A stretch of DNA of 64,000 bases, taken from contig CM047808.1 in the NCBI GenBank assembly GCA_026214975.1, positions 65,498,583 through 65,562,582 of the forward strand, written 5' to 3'. The number at the start of each line of letters is the position of its first letter. The stretch's first letter is position 1. The notes under the pieces were generated by a model. It was given only the letters and a program-made list of their open reading frames with translations, had not been told where the DNA came from and ran no database searches. Source of the DNA: Gentiana macrophylla. Taxonomy: Eukaryota; Streptophyta; Magnoliopsida; Gentianales; Gentianaceae. This document shows positions 10,068 to 22,205 of this stretch, one piece after another. The position numbers were made by a program, and so were the translations under genes.

Positions 10068-11459
10068 TGTTCGGTAAAAACTAGTTTTACAATTTATAAA
10101 CCGAAACACCCCAAGTATAAGGTTCGTAGTATAGGATGTTAACGGGTCGTCCTAAGGGAGTGGAATGTTTATCGGATTAAGTACAGTTATTGTATCGATT
10201 ATGTCACGACTATTAACTACAACTAGGGATTAAACTAATTAAACTATAAAAAACAATGAACAGTAACTTTGCAGAAAAATAACAATTAACATCTAGGGTT
10301 CCTAAAACAACTAAACGTAGCAATCAAATTGATACGAGCTATTCGATTTATCAAGTAATTGAAAAGAAACGGCAAGGCAACGGGAATCCACCACTCAACC
10401 AACCCAACCCCAACTAGATGGCAAGTTAAAGATACGATTTTTAGTAATGATCTATCACGAATTCGATTAAATTCCTTTAAACAAATTCTAGGGTTTCGTT
10501 CCCTTTCTCAAGCGAACTAAACTAGCATGCATAACACGATCATGAGATTGTTTCCAATACTCTACTCAACTAATCATGAACAATCTCTTGAATCACAATT
10601 AATTGCATCAATTGAAAAGATCAAATCTTGAATCAATACTCTCATATAAATTCAATCAAAAAGATAGTTTCATCGATCTCTCGATTCAAATAAAACATAA
10701 ACAATATAACAATATCCGATTGATGAAAAATCATAAATTCAACTCACTAAGATATAGCTAAAAATCCTCTAGTTGGTGTGGTTGTTGATTGGTTTCCCCC
10801 GTTGTCCCACCGCGAGATGTTTAGCCTTCAATCATCTTCGAACTCCCAAGCAAGATTGAAAGAAAGAAACTCATATTTTTGTGTGATGTGGTGCTTTTTT
10901 CTGTGTGTTCTTCTCTGCTCGAATGGTGCTGCTTATATAGGAGTTTTGCCGGCATAAGGAAAGATCTAGAAAAACGCGTCGATTTTGCAGCTTCGGGGCT
11001 CGGTCAACCGACTTAAAACACTCGGTCGACCGAATAGCATGGCTCGGTCGACCGAGCCTACCTATTCACGCGTTTTCACACTGCTACTTCGTATACCGTG
11101 TTCCCCACTTCACTCTTTCGATCTGATTTATCCTCTCTTCAATGCTCCGATTTTCTTCTTTATTTTGAAATCACTTGATTGAATGAGATAAATCTTCTCC
11201 ATTAATAATATCCCCATGCGTATCTTTTAATTTTCTGCAAAATTGTTGTTACACCAAGTCATCGAATAATAATAATAATAAAATGTGTAACAAAAATATC
11301 ATTTAAACTCAATATTTCCTCATAATTAAATTATAACCCCTCAATAACCATTATAGGAATTTAACGGTTAAAACATGCTTTTCTCATTTATTTCCCTTAA
11401 AAATAAGGTAAATTGTTTATGGATTAAGCCCGAAAATATAGTAAAATATACCCTAAACA
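10068..11459 (-). repeat. 3' LTR of element A
   Basis: 1392 bp, minus strand TGTTTAGGG ... CCGAACA. It is a near-identical partner of 36237-37633. A TATA box (CCTATATAAG, 10941-10932) and an upstream cluster of GGTCGACC palindromes (10999-11058) mark the promoter side (U3). Confidence 0.95.
10999..11058. promoter_or_regulatory. CTCGGTCGACCGA palindrome cluster in A's LTR
   Basis: Three copies: CTCGGTCAACCGA (10999-11011), CTCGGTCGACCGA (11021-11033) and an 18 bp perfect palindrome GGCTCGGTCGACCGAGCC (11041-11058). On the transcribed (minus) strand they lie 58-126 bp upstream of the TATA box at 10941-10932. The cluster is kept in the other LTR at 37168-37227 with TATA at 37110-37101. The position suggests a dimeric transcription-factor site, which is an inference. 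Confidence 0.5.
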
Positions 11460-11473
11460 ACTCCCCCACACTT
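11460..11473 (-). other. Polypurine tract of element A
   Basis: Minus-strand AAGTGTGGGGGAGT directly before the 3' LTR start TGTTTAGG. This is the usual place for plus-strand priming, and the tract is identical to that of element B. Confidence 0.85.
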
Positions 11474-12900
11474 AGCTTTTTGTTCGTCCCGAACAAAACA
11501 ATCAAAACTAGCTTACTTTATATGCAATCCAAATAGATCCCTAACTCACGTAACAAAAGATACAACAACTATAGCAAGTGATACCAACATAGAGATAGAT
11601 TCTGTGTGTGTGCGTCAAGCCCTTTTCAATTTTCACAATCCTCTCAAACAAATATCCTCTCAAATAATTTTAATGACTATCCTAGGTATAGGCAGTAATC
11701 GTTCCACACAAAGTCTTCCCACGCACTCAGTAGGATAATCCCTACAGCATATCATTCGGTTTATACTGGGTATAAGTTCAACGATAACAAAGTCTTTAAT
11801 TTTTTCACTTTCTTTTCTTCTTTTTTCCTCTTTTTCTTTTTGACGCACATCAGAATGAGCTCTTACCCGTCATAGTAGAATAGGATGTTTCGGGATAACA
11901 CCCTACCTTACTCAAATCATAGGGTAGCTTTTCCTGACTGTCGTGAGCTTTTGGTCATCATAGTGGGGTAGGACATTTCGAGATAATGCCCTACCGCACT
12001 CCAATCATTAACCAGCTTCCGACACACACATTTATAATTAAAAACAACTTCACTTATTCACTTCATTTCAAAAGCGCAATAGTTACGTGTCATTTATCAC
12101 ATTCAAACCTTCAGATATTCACAGTGCACGTTCTGAACTTAGGTGTTACTTCACTGTTACTATTAAGAACAAATCTCTCTAAGATAAATCACTAAAATAA
12201 TGAAAGGATACAGTTCAAAAGTTTTTGCTTTGATATCAAAGGCTTTCGTGAGTATGAAATGAATACTATCTCAAATCAGTAAAACATGCTATAACTATCT
12301 CACAAAGTCACATAAAATCATCGTCAGGAAACTACAACGAGCAAGCATTTGTTTCAATTACATGCTCAAGATTTACAAATATCCAAGTGTACTTTGAAAT
12401 TTTTTGAAATTTCACCCTTTATCAAGGATCACATATATTTACTCATATTTCGAAAACTATAGCATGAATTGCACCACCCCCCACACTTAAATCACATTAT
12501 GTCCTCAGAATGTGCAAATAAAAGAAAAGAATACTTAGCTGGTTGTCAAAATGATTGTCGGGTAGTAGATTGGCGTTAGTCAGTCGCCGAGCATGAATAA
12601 ACCGGCTTGCACTCGTATCGAGAATGACAACATTGAAAGTAATAACTTGCAAACCTGCTCAAAAGTATCTGCAACACTCGACATAACATATAATCACGGG
12701 GTATACGGGGTATATGAGTAAACATGTATACACAGAAAACAACCACAAATAGGACAAGGATAACCAACACACAACTCACCAAGGTTTTATTCCTAATAAC
12801 TTAAAAACTCAACTAAAAAGAAGTACTTAAAAGACTAGGCTGCCTCCCAGAGCGCTTTTTTTTATGTCATTAGCTTGACAGAGAAAACCAAGTCAACCTC
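11474..12900 (-). other. Long 3' non-coding region of element A
   Basis: No coding region. It contains an imperfect tandem pair of about 95 bp (about 11850-11945 and 11950-12020: 'GGTCATCATAGT', 'TAGGA(T/C)(G/A)TTTCG', 'CCCTACC'), also present in element B at 23220-23370. It further contains a second polypurine-like tract, TTAAGTGTGGGGGG, on the minus strand at 12490-12475. Athila elements often have such a long tail between pol and the 3' LTR; no env-like ORF is visible. Confidence 0.6.
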
Positions 12901-12902
12901 GA

Positions 12903-14109
12903 TCAGGGCCACTTGGGTTTAAGGCTAACCACTTCTCTGTCGGACTCGTAATGACTAGCACGGAAATGGTTTTCGCCACAACAACAAGTCAAGTGCGCGA
13001 TAAGATCATGAATTTTTCTCTCCAAACGACACTGACTCGTCTCTTCTTGTTCTTGTTTCTCGTTCGGTGAGAGGTATGCTAACAGGCTCAGGAACATTGA
13101 CAACAGGATCTGCAAGGATAGGGATAATAAGGTCATCATCCACGCCAAAGAAGTCGGATGGAATCTCTTCACAAATAAATGACTCAACCGTTTCATTTCT
13201 CTTTTGAAAGTATAGTACTTCAGGCTTTTCCTTGGGTTGCCCAAAGTATTTCTTAATCCTGTGACCATTGACTTTGAACGGTTGATCGCCGTACCCTTTC
13301 AACGTAATGGCTCCACCAGGATGAACATCAAGAATCTCAAAAGGGCCAGACCATCTAGATTTAAGCTTACCAGCAAAAAGATGGAGCCTGGTGTTATACA
13401 GCAAAGCCATGTCTCCCACTTTGAATTCCCGATCTTTAATCTTAGCATCGTGGAGCGCCTTCGTTCTTTCCTTGCTCAGCTTGGCGTTCTCGTAGGCCCT
13501 GAGTCTGAATTCATCGAGCTCATGTAGTTGCAATAATCTTTTCTCCCCACAGAGTTGGCTATCGAAGTTTAAGAATTTAATAGCCCAGTAAGCTCTGTGC
13601 TCCAGCTCGACTGGTAGATGGCAAGCCTTGCCATAAACCATTTGAAAGGGTGACGTACCCATAGGGGTCTTAAACGCCGTGCAATAAGCCCAAAGTGCGT
13701 CGTCCAACTTCAGACTCCAGTTGGATCTATTTGAATTCACCGCTTTTCTCAAGATCCGCTTAAGGCTCGGTTGCTTACCTCGACTTGGCCACTGGTTTGG
13801 GGGTGGTATGGTGTACCAATTCTATGCTTGACACCATAGCGCTCAAGAATTTTATCCAGTGGTGCATTACAGAAATGCAAACCTTCATCACTGATCAGGG
13901 CTCTAGGACAGCCAAATCTAGTAAAGATATTATTTTGCAAGAATTTCTTTACAACTTTGTGATCATTGGTTTGGGTGGCTATGGCCTCTACCCACTTGGA
14001 AACATAGTCTACACAGACCAGAATATATTTGTTAGAGCATGATGATGGGAAAGGTCCCATAAAATCAATGCCCCAGACATCGAAAACTTCACATTCCAAG
14101 ATAGGCCTC
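12903..14109 (-). pseudogene. Element A integrase core, C-terminus and pol tail
   Basis: 14109-13749 holds the integrase catalytic core start ([14 protein letters not shown] with the first Asp, then [10 protein letters not shown] with the second Asp, then the SGQVEVSN glutamate region). 13752-13006 overlaps it by a frameshift and carries the C-terminal domain with [10 protein letters not shown]. The pol frame stops at 13006 after GEKNS. A further 35 or so codons ([14 protein letters not shown], ending near 12903) follow only in the +1 frame, as in element B. The 5' half of this integrase is at 30626-31100, on the far side of element B. Confidence 0.85.
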
Positions 14110-15657
14110 TGTTCTCGGTGAAATTTATGGTTTTTATCGCATTATTAGAGAACAATATCTTTCGTATTTTAGTAATTTTTAGAGAAAATTATATGTTTAA
14201 GGCGTGAATTTGAATAATGGGTTTAGAAGTGTCAAAAGTGTAATTTGGGCGCTTTTATGTGTTAAATTTAGTGAATTATTATTATTTGGGGATGACTACA
14301 TGTTTTCCATGTTTTATCTATTATGTAGATGCTTAATTTCGAGTGCATAAAGAGGATAAATGAGGCTCAATTCGAATTATAAGAGATAAATATGGAATTG
14401 GCTTGAAGAAGAATGGATAACTATGAAGAATCCGATCCTCGAAGATATTGGACGAAAGGCCCAGAGTGAATCAAGCGCCCATGAAGCGTCCAGAGTCATA
14501 TTTTACATACAGAGTCTCCAGACGCAAGCTGAACGAGCGTCTGAATCTCCGTCCAAAGAAATGAACGAAGTCCCCACCAAAGAAGACGGGCGTCCGCCGC
14601 CGACTTTCAAAGAAACCGCCTCTTATTCCTATAAATACAAAGAAGCAGCCCAACCCTAAGAAAATACTTTTTTTTTTACAGAGCCGCACTACACATAAAA
14701 AAAAGCTGCGCCTAGAGAGTTCAAATTGCATCTTCCTTCATGAAGATGAGTCCTCCAGATCCAATGATCACCAACATGATTGTTGGCTAAACGCGCATAG
14801 CGATGGAACAACCGGAGGATATCACATCAACGTCATCGCAACCATGATTTGTTAGTTTATCTTTAGTTATGATTTTGAATACGCTGCTTTTATTTATCGC
14901 TTGAATCTGATTTAATCGTTATGAGTTTTATTAGATAGGAATGTCAATGGAACTCTATGTGTTTGAATTTTTATGGAAATATAGTTCAACAATACTTTAT
15001 CTTTCAATCGATACAATTGATGATGTTTTGAGGAATCATATATCGTTAGTTGGGTATTACAATTTGGGAACGAATTGTTGATCTTGTGATGAATGTTATT
15101 TGTTTTTCTTGGAAAAGTAAACAAACCCTAGAAATTGATCTAAAGGAATTTAGTCGGTTTCGCGATTGATCATACCAATAAAACTGTATTCGGATCATAA
15201 ATTGGTTGTATGATTATTATGTGATTGAATCTTGGCTGTTCCACTGTCTTCTCTTTATTATCTGTTAATCAAAATCGTTCTTAATTGTCCTAGTTTAAGT
15301 TTAGTTTTTAGAACCCTAGTACCTGCAACTTTTCTGCCTATTTTCTTTACGATCGTGTCAGGGCGGCTCGTTCACTATAGTGAACGTTCGTCCAACCTTC
15401 CTGTCTTTCTGTTTTTTTTTTTCTTATTTTTAGTTGCTGTTTTATTTTCTTTCCTTTAGTTTTTAGTTTATTTCTTAGGTTTAGTTTATAGTTAGATTAA
15501 TCTTAGTTTTAAGTAATTAGTGACATAACCAACTTAGGAGTTATACCTCAATCGATAACTATACGATTCCTTAGACGACTCGGCAACACCTTATACTACG
15601 TACCTTATACTTGGGGTGTTCCGATAATATAAATTTAAAACACGCTTTTAACGAACA
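14110..15657 (+). repeat. 5' LTR of element B
   Basis: 1548 bp, TGTTCTCGG ... ACGAACA. TATA box CCTATAAATA near 14629. Upstream of it are several GCGTC(C/T) phrases (14480-14600). Downstream lies an 18 bp perfect palindrome CGTTCACTATAGTGAACG at 15369-15386. The open frames at 14423-14659, 15232-15459 and on the other strand are non-coding LTR sequence. Confidence 0.95.
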
Positions 15658-15663
15658 AGTTTT

Positions 15664-15680
15664 TGGCGCCGTTGCCGGGA
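15664..15680 (+). other. Primer binding site of element B (tRNA-Asp type)
   Basis: TGGCGCCGTTGCCGGGA begins six bases after the LTR. It matches the 3' end of plant tRNA-Asp (..CCCCGGCAACGGCGCCA) except for one missing G. This primer choice is usual in Athila and related lineages. Confidence 0.85.
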
Positions 15681-16247
15681 ATCGTAACGGTTGTCGATTC
15701 TTCGTAGTATAGTTTCTCTAGTTAGTAACTTTCTTATGTTTTAGATTAGTTTTGTTTTCCTTAGTCTCGCTTTGTTTATCTTCTGCTTCTGTTGTTTTTC
15801 TCGCTCGACCCTCGTTTTTCGACTTTTGAGCGAACGTCCAATCATACAGACGCCCGTTCATTCTCGAGGAAAATTCCTTTTATCTGCTTAATCGATCGAA
15901 CGAGCGCCTGGCCTCTCCAAACGCCCGCTTGTTTAGTAAATACGCCTCGAATCGCTTTTAGTACACCGCATTTGTGCGTCTATTGAATCGACGCCCGTCC
16001 GGGAACTTCTTTAGACAAACGCTCGTTCACGATTCAACGCCCGTCCGTCTATCTTTATTGTTCTTCTCCTTTCTTCTCTTAGCTTGTATTCCAAGGTTAA
16101 CTCTTCATCAACTCGACTTTTAGTCGGTGTTGACCTCTCTCGTTGTCCTCCTGGTTTATGCAAACCCGAAGCAAGAAGGACCTCTCCTCTTGATCCAGAA
16201 CCGAACGGTCCATCCTAAGAAGAAGGCTTTTTCCCGATCTAGACATC
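15681..16247 (+). other. Leader of element B with repeated ACGCCCGTTC phrases
   Basis: Untranslated leader between primer site and gag. Variants of GAACGT(C/T)C, ACGCCCGT(T/C)C and AACGCTCGTTC occur at least seven times between about 15830 and 16045. They are also seen in the LTR at 15367-15395. Element A has comparable GGCGTTC/GAACGC phrases at 35700-35840. Confidence 0.5.
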
Positions 16248-17638
16248 ATGGCCGACCAAGTTCAAAATCCGAATCTAGTTCCTCCTAATCCAGCCCTCCC
16301 AAATCAAAATCCGCACTCCTCAAGCTCACCAATCACTCCTTCAACAAATACAGGTTGTTACAACAACAACAGAATCGAAGAAGTCGGGCTACAAAACCAA
16401 TTGCAACAACTCCATCAAGCCCAAAGAAGCCCAAATAAATCAAGACCCCTATGCCCCTTATCTTAACCAAGACTTCTGGAGGGGCATAGACCTATTCGAC
16501 CTCCGGATATGGGGCAAGTACATTTCGATCCAAGAATGGAGTGGTTGGACTGGTCCAAAATAGCTCTTTTCACGGCACTGCTCAAGAAGATCCTCATGAC
16601 TTCTTGTCCACTTTTGTTCAAATTTGCGAAGCAGGCCATTATCCGGGTGTTGATTCTGAGATTGTTAAGCTGAAACTTTTCCCGTTTGCTTTAAAAGGTG
16701 AAGCAAACAGATGGTTCAAATCCTTACCCCATCACTCTCTCCATACCTGGGCCGATGTTAAAAGAGCCTTCGCTCTGAAATTCGTTTCACCTGGAACGAT
16801 AATGGGCCTTAAACGTGATATAGCTAATTTTGAGCAATTAGAAGGAGAAAGCGTAGGAAAGGCCTGGGAAAGGTTGAATTTGTTAATGAGGAAATGCCCT
16901 AACCATGGATACACTCGACATGAGCTCCTAGAATTATTCTATCAGGGTGTTACTCAACCCAATAGAGATTATCTAGATTCCACAGCTCATGGATCTTTTC
17001 TGGGCGGAGGAGATGATGCTGCCTATAGGGTAGCTGAAACAATTGCCAAGAACAACATGTGGTCAACCTCTAGGAAGACCCATGTTGAGGAAGATAAGAG
17101 GAAATCACATTGTGTTTGATCTGTGACACAGATGTTGGTTGCTCAAGTGGAAATGATAAACCAACAGATGGCTAATTTACAAATGCAGCAACCGAAGGGA
17201 TCAGCGGATATGAGTCTTCTGGGAACGGCAGCGAGCAATGAGAACGGAGATGAAGTAAATGCGATAGGCAACCAGAATCAAACTTTTCGTAATTTCAATC
17301 AAAATTCTGGTCAATCAAGCTATAATCCAAACCGTAACTTTTCTGGAAATCCGCGAAACAGTTATTATACGCCACCTGGCGCATCCAATTCCAACCAGTC
17401 CTTCAACTCCAACAATCAAAGGCCCCAAGGCAATTGGGCTCAAACACAAAATCCACAGCCCACCTCTATCTCTCAAAAGAAATTCGATGAGCTAGTAGAT
17501 ATGGTGCAAGCACTAGCCACCGGTCAAAAGGCGATAGAGAGACAGATTGGCCAGATGGCTGATCAACAAGCAAGCAGGCCCCAAGGAAGACTTCCGAGTT
17601 ACACGATAAAAATCCTAAGGCGTAGTAAGTGCCTGTAA
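16248..17638 (+). pseudogene. gag: Element B gag (Athila-type)
   Basis: Capsid-like polyprotein that would form the virus-like particle. The N-terminal Pro/Gln/Asn-rich part begins at ATG 16248 (M-A-D-Q-V-Q-N). It is frameshifted near 16466-16541 into the retrotransposon gag domain (DPHDFLSTFVQICE, LKLFPFALKGEANRWFKSLP, AWERLNLLMRKCPNHG). An in-frame TGA at 17117-17119 interrupts it, then the same frame continues with a Gln/Asn-rich tail to 17638. Similarity to element A's gag is strong throughout. Confidence 0.88.
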
Positions 17639-17640
17639 TG

Positions 17641-18560
17641 CCATCACACCGCAAAGGGAATTATGGACAAGAGGAGGAGTTGAATGCGCTTACACTTAGA
17701 AGCGGAAAGAGAGTTGGACCCGAGAAGCCAGCTGGAAGAGTAGCCCCTCCCGACGCCATGAGTTCGGAGGGGATAAGCAGCAGACAAATACCAAGAAAGC
17801 GACAAAGGAGCGAGAGCCGAATGATAATGATTCCTCGGGGGAAAGTGATGAGGATGTTGAAAAGAGTAGTCAGATGGCCGAACCCCTGACTAAAAAGAAA
17901 GCCGAAAAGTTTGTCAGATGGAAGGATAAGGAGGATGAAGCCATTAAAAATCAAATTCCAATCAATCATCCGAAAACCCTTCCTTATCCAGCAAAGAAAA
18001 ATGAGAATACTTTGAACTCTGATAAAACTTACGATGGAGTGAGGAAGCTGCTTAGAGAAACCATGGTGACTATGCCTCTTGCCGAAGTGTTAACTGAGAT
18101 GCCTAAATGCTCCAAGTTTCTTAAGGACGCCTGTGGAAGTAAGAAGAAGCTGAAAGGAATGGCAGATGAAGTGCTAAACGAAGAATGCTCGGCAATTTCT
18201 CAGAGCATTGCAATAAAACGTGGTGACCCCGGACGACCTTCAATCTCTTGCATGATCGAAGGCCGCACGTTCCACAATGTCTTATGCGACTCTGGTGCCT
18301 CTGTTAATGTGATGCCTTTGAACATCTGCAAAAGTCTCGGGTTGGACAAAAGGCTAAGGGGCGCCCCGTCTCTCTTCAATTGGTGGACAAATCTAGCCGT
18401 TTAGCGCGCCGGTTGCGTTAACAATGTCCTTACCCATGTTAAACAATTGGTGTTTCCAACCGACTGGGTTATATTGGACTACCAATCTGACAAGGAAATG
18501 CCCCTGATCCTAGGCCGGCCTTTCTTGGACACCTCTGCTGCCACCATTGACTTCACACTC
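17641..18560 (+). pseudogene. Element B protease region of pol
   Basis: Basic, Lys/Glu-rich linker in two frames, then an aspartic protease core at about 18239-18360: ISCMIEGRTFHNVLCDSGAS with the catalytic D-S-G intact, followed by VNVMPLNICKSLGL. The frame is lost after 18404. Retroviral-type proteases of this kind act as dimers to cut gag-pol. Confidence 0.8.
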
Positions 18561-20227
18561 GCCAAATTACCTTGAGAATAGGAGACACTTCCATTTCCAT
18601 CGAGCAAGGTAAAGTTCAAGAATCCCCAATTCAGGGAATTTCATTCATTGAAGCAATTTATGGGGATGAATCTGACCCTGATGAAGAGCTCGCAGAGATA
18701 GGAGCCCTGGATGTCATAAATCATGAAGAAAAAGAAAACAACTGTTCAAGAGCCGTAGTCACTGTAGAGCTGTCTCAACAACTTGCGCATCACGAGCCTA
18801 TAAGTGAATGAAAAATTTGGGACATTCCAGGGATGAGCGCAGTGGTGATCTCAAGGAGCTCAATCAGCAGACTTTAACCTTGCCGAAGAGGAAATTTTAA
18901 TGGGAAGCCGGGATGAAATCGACTTACGGAGAAGCTACCCATTGGGAGTTGGATGATTGGGAGCGACTTGCCGATGAACTTGAAGAAGAAGAGCTTAAGA
19001 AGGTGATTGCACATCGCAAAGAAGAAACGGAAGTGGACAGGAGATTCCTTTTGATGACGTGATTCAATACCTTCGGGATTACTCCCGTGAAGATGAGGTG
19101 TTTTTCACCAACCGGTCCAAACTCAAATAGAAAAAGGTGGTCCGTTAAAATCTAGCATCGAGCAACCACCGTTGACTTAGAGTTGAAACCACTTCCGCAA
19201 AGATCTAAAATACATCTTTCTTAAAGACAAGGATAAGTTGCCCTAATCATCTCGCCTAAACTCGAGCCTGAGCAAGAGGCAAAATTGATCAAAGTGCTGG
19301 AGAAACATATCCTCGCGTTCGATGGCGGTGGGCGATATCAGAGGAATCAGCCCAGATGTATGCATGCATAAGATCCGAACGGAGGAAGGAGCGAAAAAGG
19401 TCAGACAACCGCAAAGAAGGCTGAATCCGCATATGCAGGAGGTTGTCAAAAAGGAGATCATCAAATGGCTTGATATGGGGATTATTTATGCCATCGCCGA
19501 CAGTGAGTGGGTTAGCCCTACTCAAGTTGTGCCAAAGAAGGGGGGTATTACCGTAGAAAAAAATGAAAAAGGGGAGGAAATTGCTTTACGCCTTGTGACT
19601 GGTTATAGGGTCTGCATTGATTATCGCAGATTGAACGAAGTCACTGCAAAAGATCATTTCCCTTACCCTTCATTGACCAAATAATTGAAAGACCGAGTGG
19701 TCACAAATATTATTGTTTTCTCGATGGATATTCGGGTACTTCCAGGATAGCCATCGATCATAATGACCAGGAAAAGACCACGCTTACGTGTCCATCCGTA
19801 CTTTTGCTTTTCGCAATGCCATTCGGCCTATGCAAATGCACCCGCGACTTTTCAACGGTGCATGTTAGCCATTTTTGACGGACTTGTAGAGCAATGCATG
19901 GAGGTCTTTATGGATGACTTCTCGATCCTATGGCGGCGGCTTTGATGAGATCTTAAGGAATCTAGATATGGTACTCCAAATGATGTGTTGAGAAAATTTG
20001 GTGCTTAATCGGGAGAAATGCCATTTTCTAGTTGACGAAGGGATTGTTTTGGGACACAAGTTGTCCAGTGAAGGTATTCAGTGGATAGGGCTAAAGTAGA
20101 GGCCATTGAGAAAATGTCATATCCAAAGACAGCTAAGGAGGTACGAGGATTCCCTGGGACATGTAGGCTTCTATCGGCGTTTTATTAAAGATTTTTCGAC
20201 TATAGCAAAGCCGCTTATCCAACTCTC
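18561..20227 (+). pseudogene. Element B reverse transcriptase
   Basis: Split over at least four frames. 18572-18811 is the spacer after protease. 19322-19684 holds the RT fingers (VRQPQRRLNPHMQEVVKKEI, WVSPTQVVPKKGG, RVCIDYRRLN). 19763-19945 holds the palm with FMDD (VEQCMEVFMDDFSI), the catalytic aspartates being present. The thumb follows to 20227, frameshifted. Known role: copies element RNA to DNA. It is not functional with these breaks. Confidence 0.88.
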
Positions 20228-20720
20228 TTGAAAGAGGAAGTAGAGTTCGTGTTTGATGATGCGTGTAAGGAAGCTTTCAAATGCTTAAAGGATAAGTTAA
20301 CCAAAGGCTCCCCCATTTTGATCGCGCCCGACCGGACTAAACCTTTCGAACTCATGTGCGATGCCTCTAACTATGCTATAGGCGCAGCAGATTCAGGGGC
20401 AAAGAATTGACAAAAGTTCGAGACCAATCTACTATGCGAGCCGCACTTTGAACCCAGCTCAGTGTAACTACACTACTACAGAGAAAGAATTCCTAGCAGT
20501 CATTTTTGCTATGGATAAGTTTCGAAGTTACCTTCTTGGGTCTCGAGTTGTGGTTTGGACAGATCATGCAGCATTACGCTACCTCATGGAAAAAGCAGAC
20601 GCCAAACCAAGGTTACTGAGATGGATTCTGATACTACATGAATTTGACCTTGAAATTAAGGATAAGAAAGGTAGCGAAAATGTTGTAGCTGATCACTTAT
20701 CTCGCTTAGTGAACGTGGGT
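20228..20720 (+). pseudogene. Element B RNase H
   Basis: Two frames joined by a shift near 20410. It starts LIAPDRTKPFELMCDASNYA (first catalytic Asp), then [20 protein letters not shown] (catalytic Glu) and [12 protein letters not shown] (third Asp), ending near the ADHLSRL hinge typical of the Ty3/gypsy RNase H to integrase transition. Confidence 0.88.
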
Positions 20721-22205
20721 GACGAAAACACTAAGGAAATAGGCATTGACTTTCCAACTGAGCAATTAATGAGGCTAGAGAATGTGAGGCCGTGGTATGT
20801 CGATTACGCCAATTACTTAGCGATCGGACATCTAGAAGAGATGACGTATCAGGAAAAGAAGAAGTTTTTCAGTGACTTGAAGTATCTCGTATGGGAGGAT
20901 CCACATTTGTTTAAAGTCTGCAAAGACGGGTTGCTTAGAAGGTGTGTTCCGGAACATGAACAACTGGATATCTTAGAGCAATGTCACAAAGGCCTGTTTG
21001 GTGGGACACTACGGAGCACCAAAGATCGCTATGCGAAAATCCTTCAAGCCGGATTTTATTGGCCTACTCTGCTCAAAGACGCTGAAGCCTTTTGCAAAGG
21101 CCGTGATAGATGCCAAAGAGTAGGGAGGCTCAAGAATAGGATGGAGATGCCTTTGAGGCCTATTTTGGAATGTGAAGTCTTCGACGTGTGGGGCATCGAT
21201 TTCATGGGACCTTTCCCATCATCGTATGCGGTAATAAATATATCCTAGTCTGCGTTGACTATGTTTCCAAGTGGGTAGAGGCTATAGCCACCCAAACCAA
21301 TGATCACAAAGTTGTAAAGAAATTCTTGCAAAAGAATATCTTTACTAGATTTAGTCTGTCCTGTAGAGCCCTTATCGGTGATGAAGGTTCGCACTTCGTA
21401 ATGCACCACTAGATAAACTTCTTGAAAGATATGGTGTCAAGCATAAGATTGGTACACCATACCACCCCAAAACCAAAGGCCAAGTCGAAGTAAGCAAATG
21501 AAGTCTAAAGCGGATTTTGGAGAAAATGGTGAATTCGAATAGATCCAATCGAGTCCGAAATTGACGACGCACTCTGGGCTTATCGTCTCGCGCTCAAGAC
21601 CCCTATGGGTACGCGCGCCTTTTCAAATGGTTTACGGCAAGGCGTGCCATCTACCAGTCGAGCTGGAGCACAAAGCTTACTGGGCTATTAAATACTTGAA
21701 CTTCGATAGCCAGCTCTGTGGCGAGAAAAGATTACTGCAACTGCATGAGCTCGATGAATTCAGACTCAGGGCCTACGAGAACGCAAAACTGAGCAAGGAA
21801 AGAACGAAAGCGCTCCATGATGCTAAACTAAAGGACAGAGATTTCAAGGTAGGAGAGATGGCTTTACTTTACAACACCAGATTACATCTGTTTGCTGGCA
21901 AGCTTAAGTCCAGATGGTCCGGACCCTTTGAAATTGTCGAAGTTCATCCGGGAGGAGCGATTTCCTTGAAGGGGTACAGCGGTCAACCTTTTAAAGTAAA
22001 CGGTCACAGATTGAAAAAGTATTTTGGCCAACCTTATGAAGTACCTGAGGTCCTATACTTTCAAAAGTTGGTTGACGTGCCTGATGTGCTGAATTGTGAT
22101 GAGATTCCATCCGATTTCTTTGCTTCGAATGATGACATTCTTACCCTTAAAGAAGCTTCTACCACGATTCCTGCACCTATCATTGCTTACCGGTGCCACA
22201 TGTAG
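20721..22205 (+). pseudogene. Element B integrase
   Basis: Zinc-binding region with the HHCC histidines partly lost and [10 protein letters not shown] (one Cys kept), then the core at 21188 onward ([20 protein letters not shown]; frameshifts at about 21230 and 21412). The C-terminal domain 21561-22205 contains [13 protein letters not shown]. The frame stops at 22203. The conserved end LVGHFTCGGCG..KPKWPDPG lies in the +1 frame to 22371, as in element A. Confidence 0.85.

Noticed and set aside
14423..14731. Open frames on both strands in element B's LTR
   Set aside because: They lie in U3/R of the LTR around the TATA box. Frames in LTRs are not expected to be coding, and the partner LTR has indels that break them.
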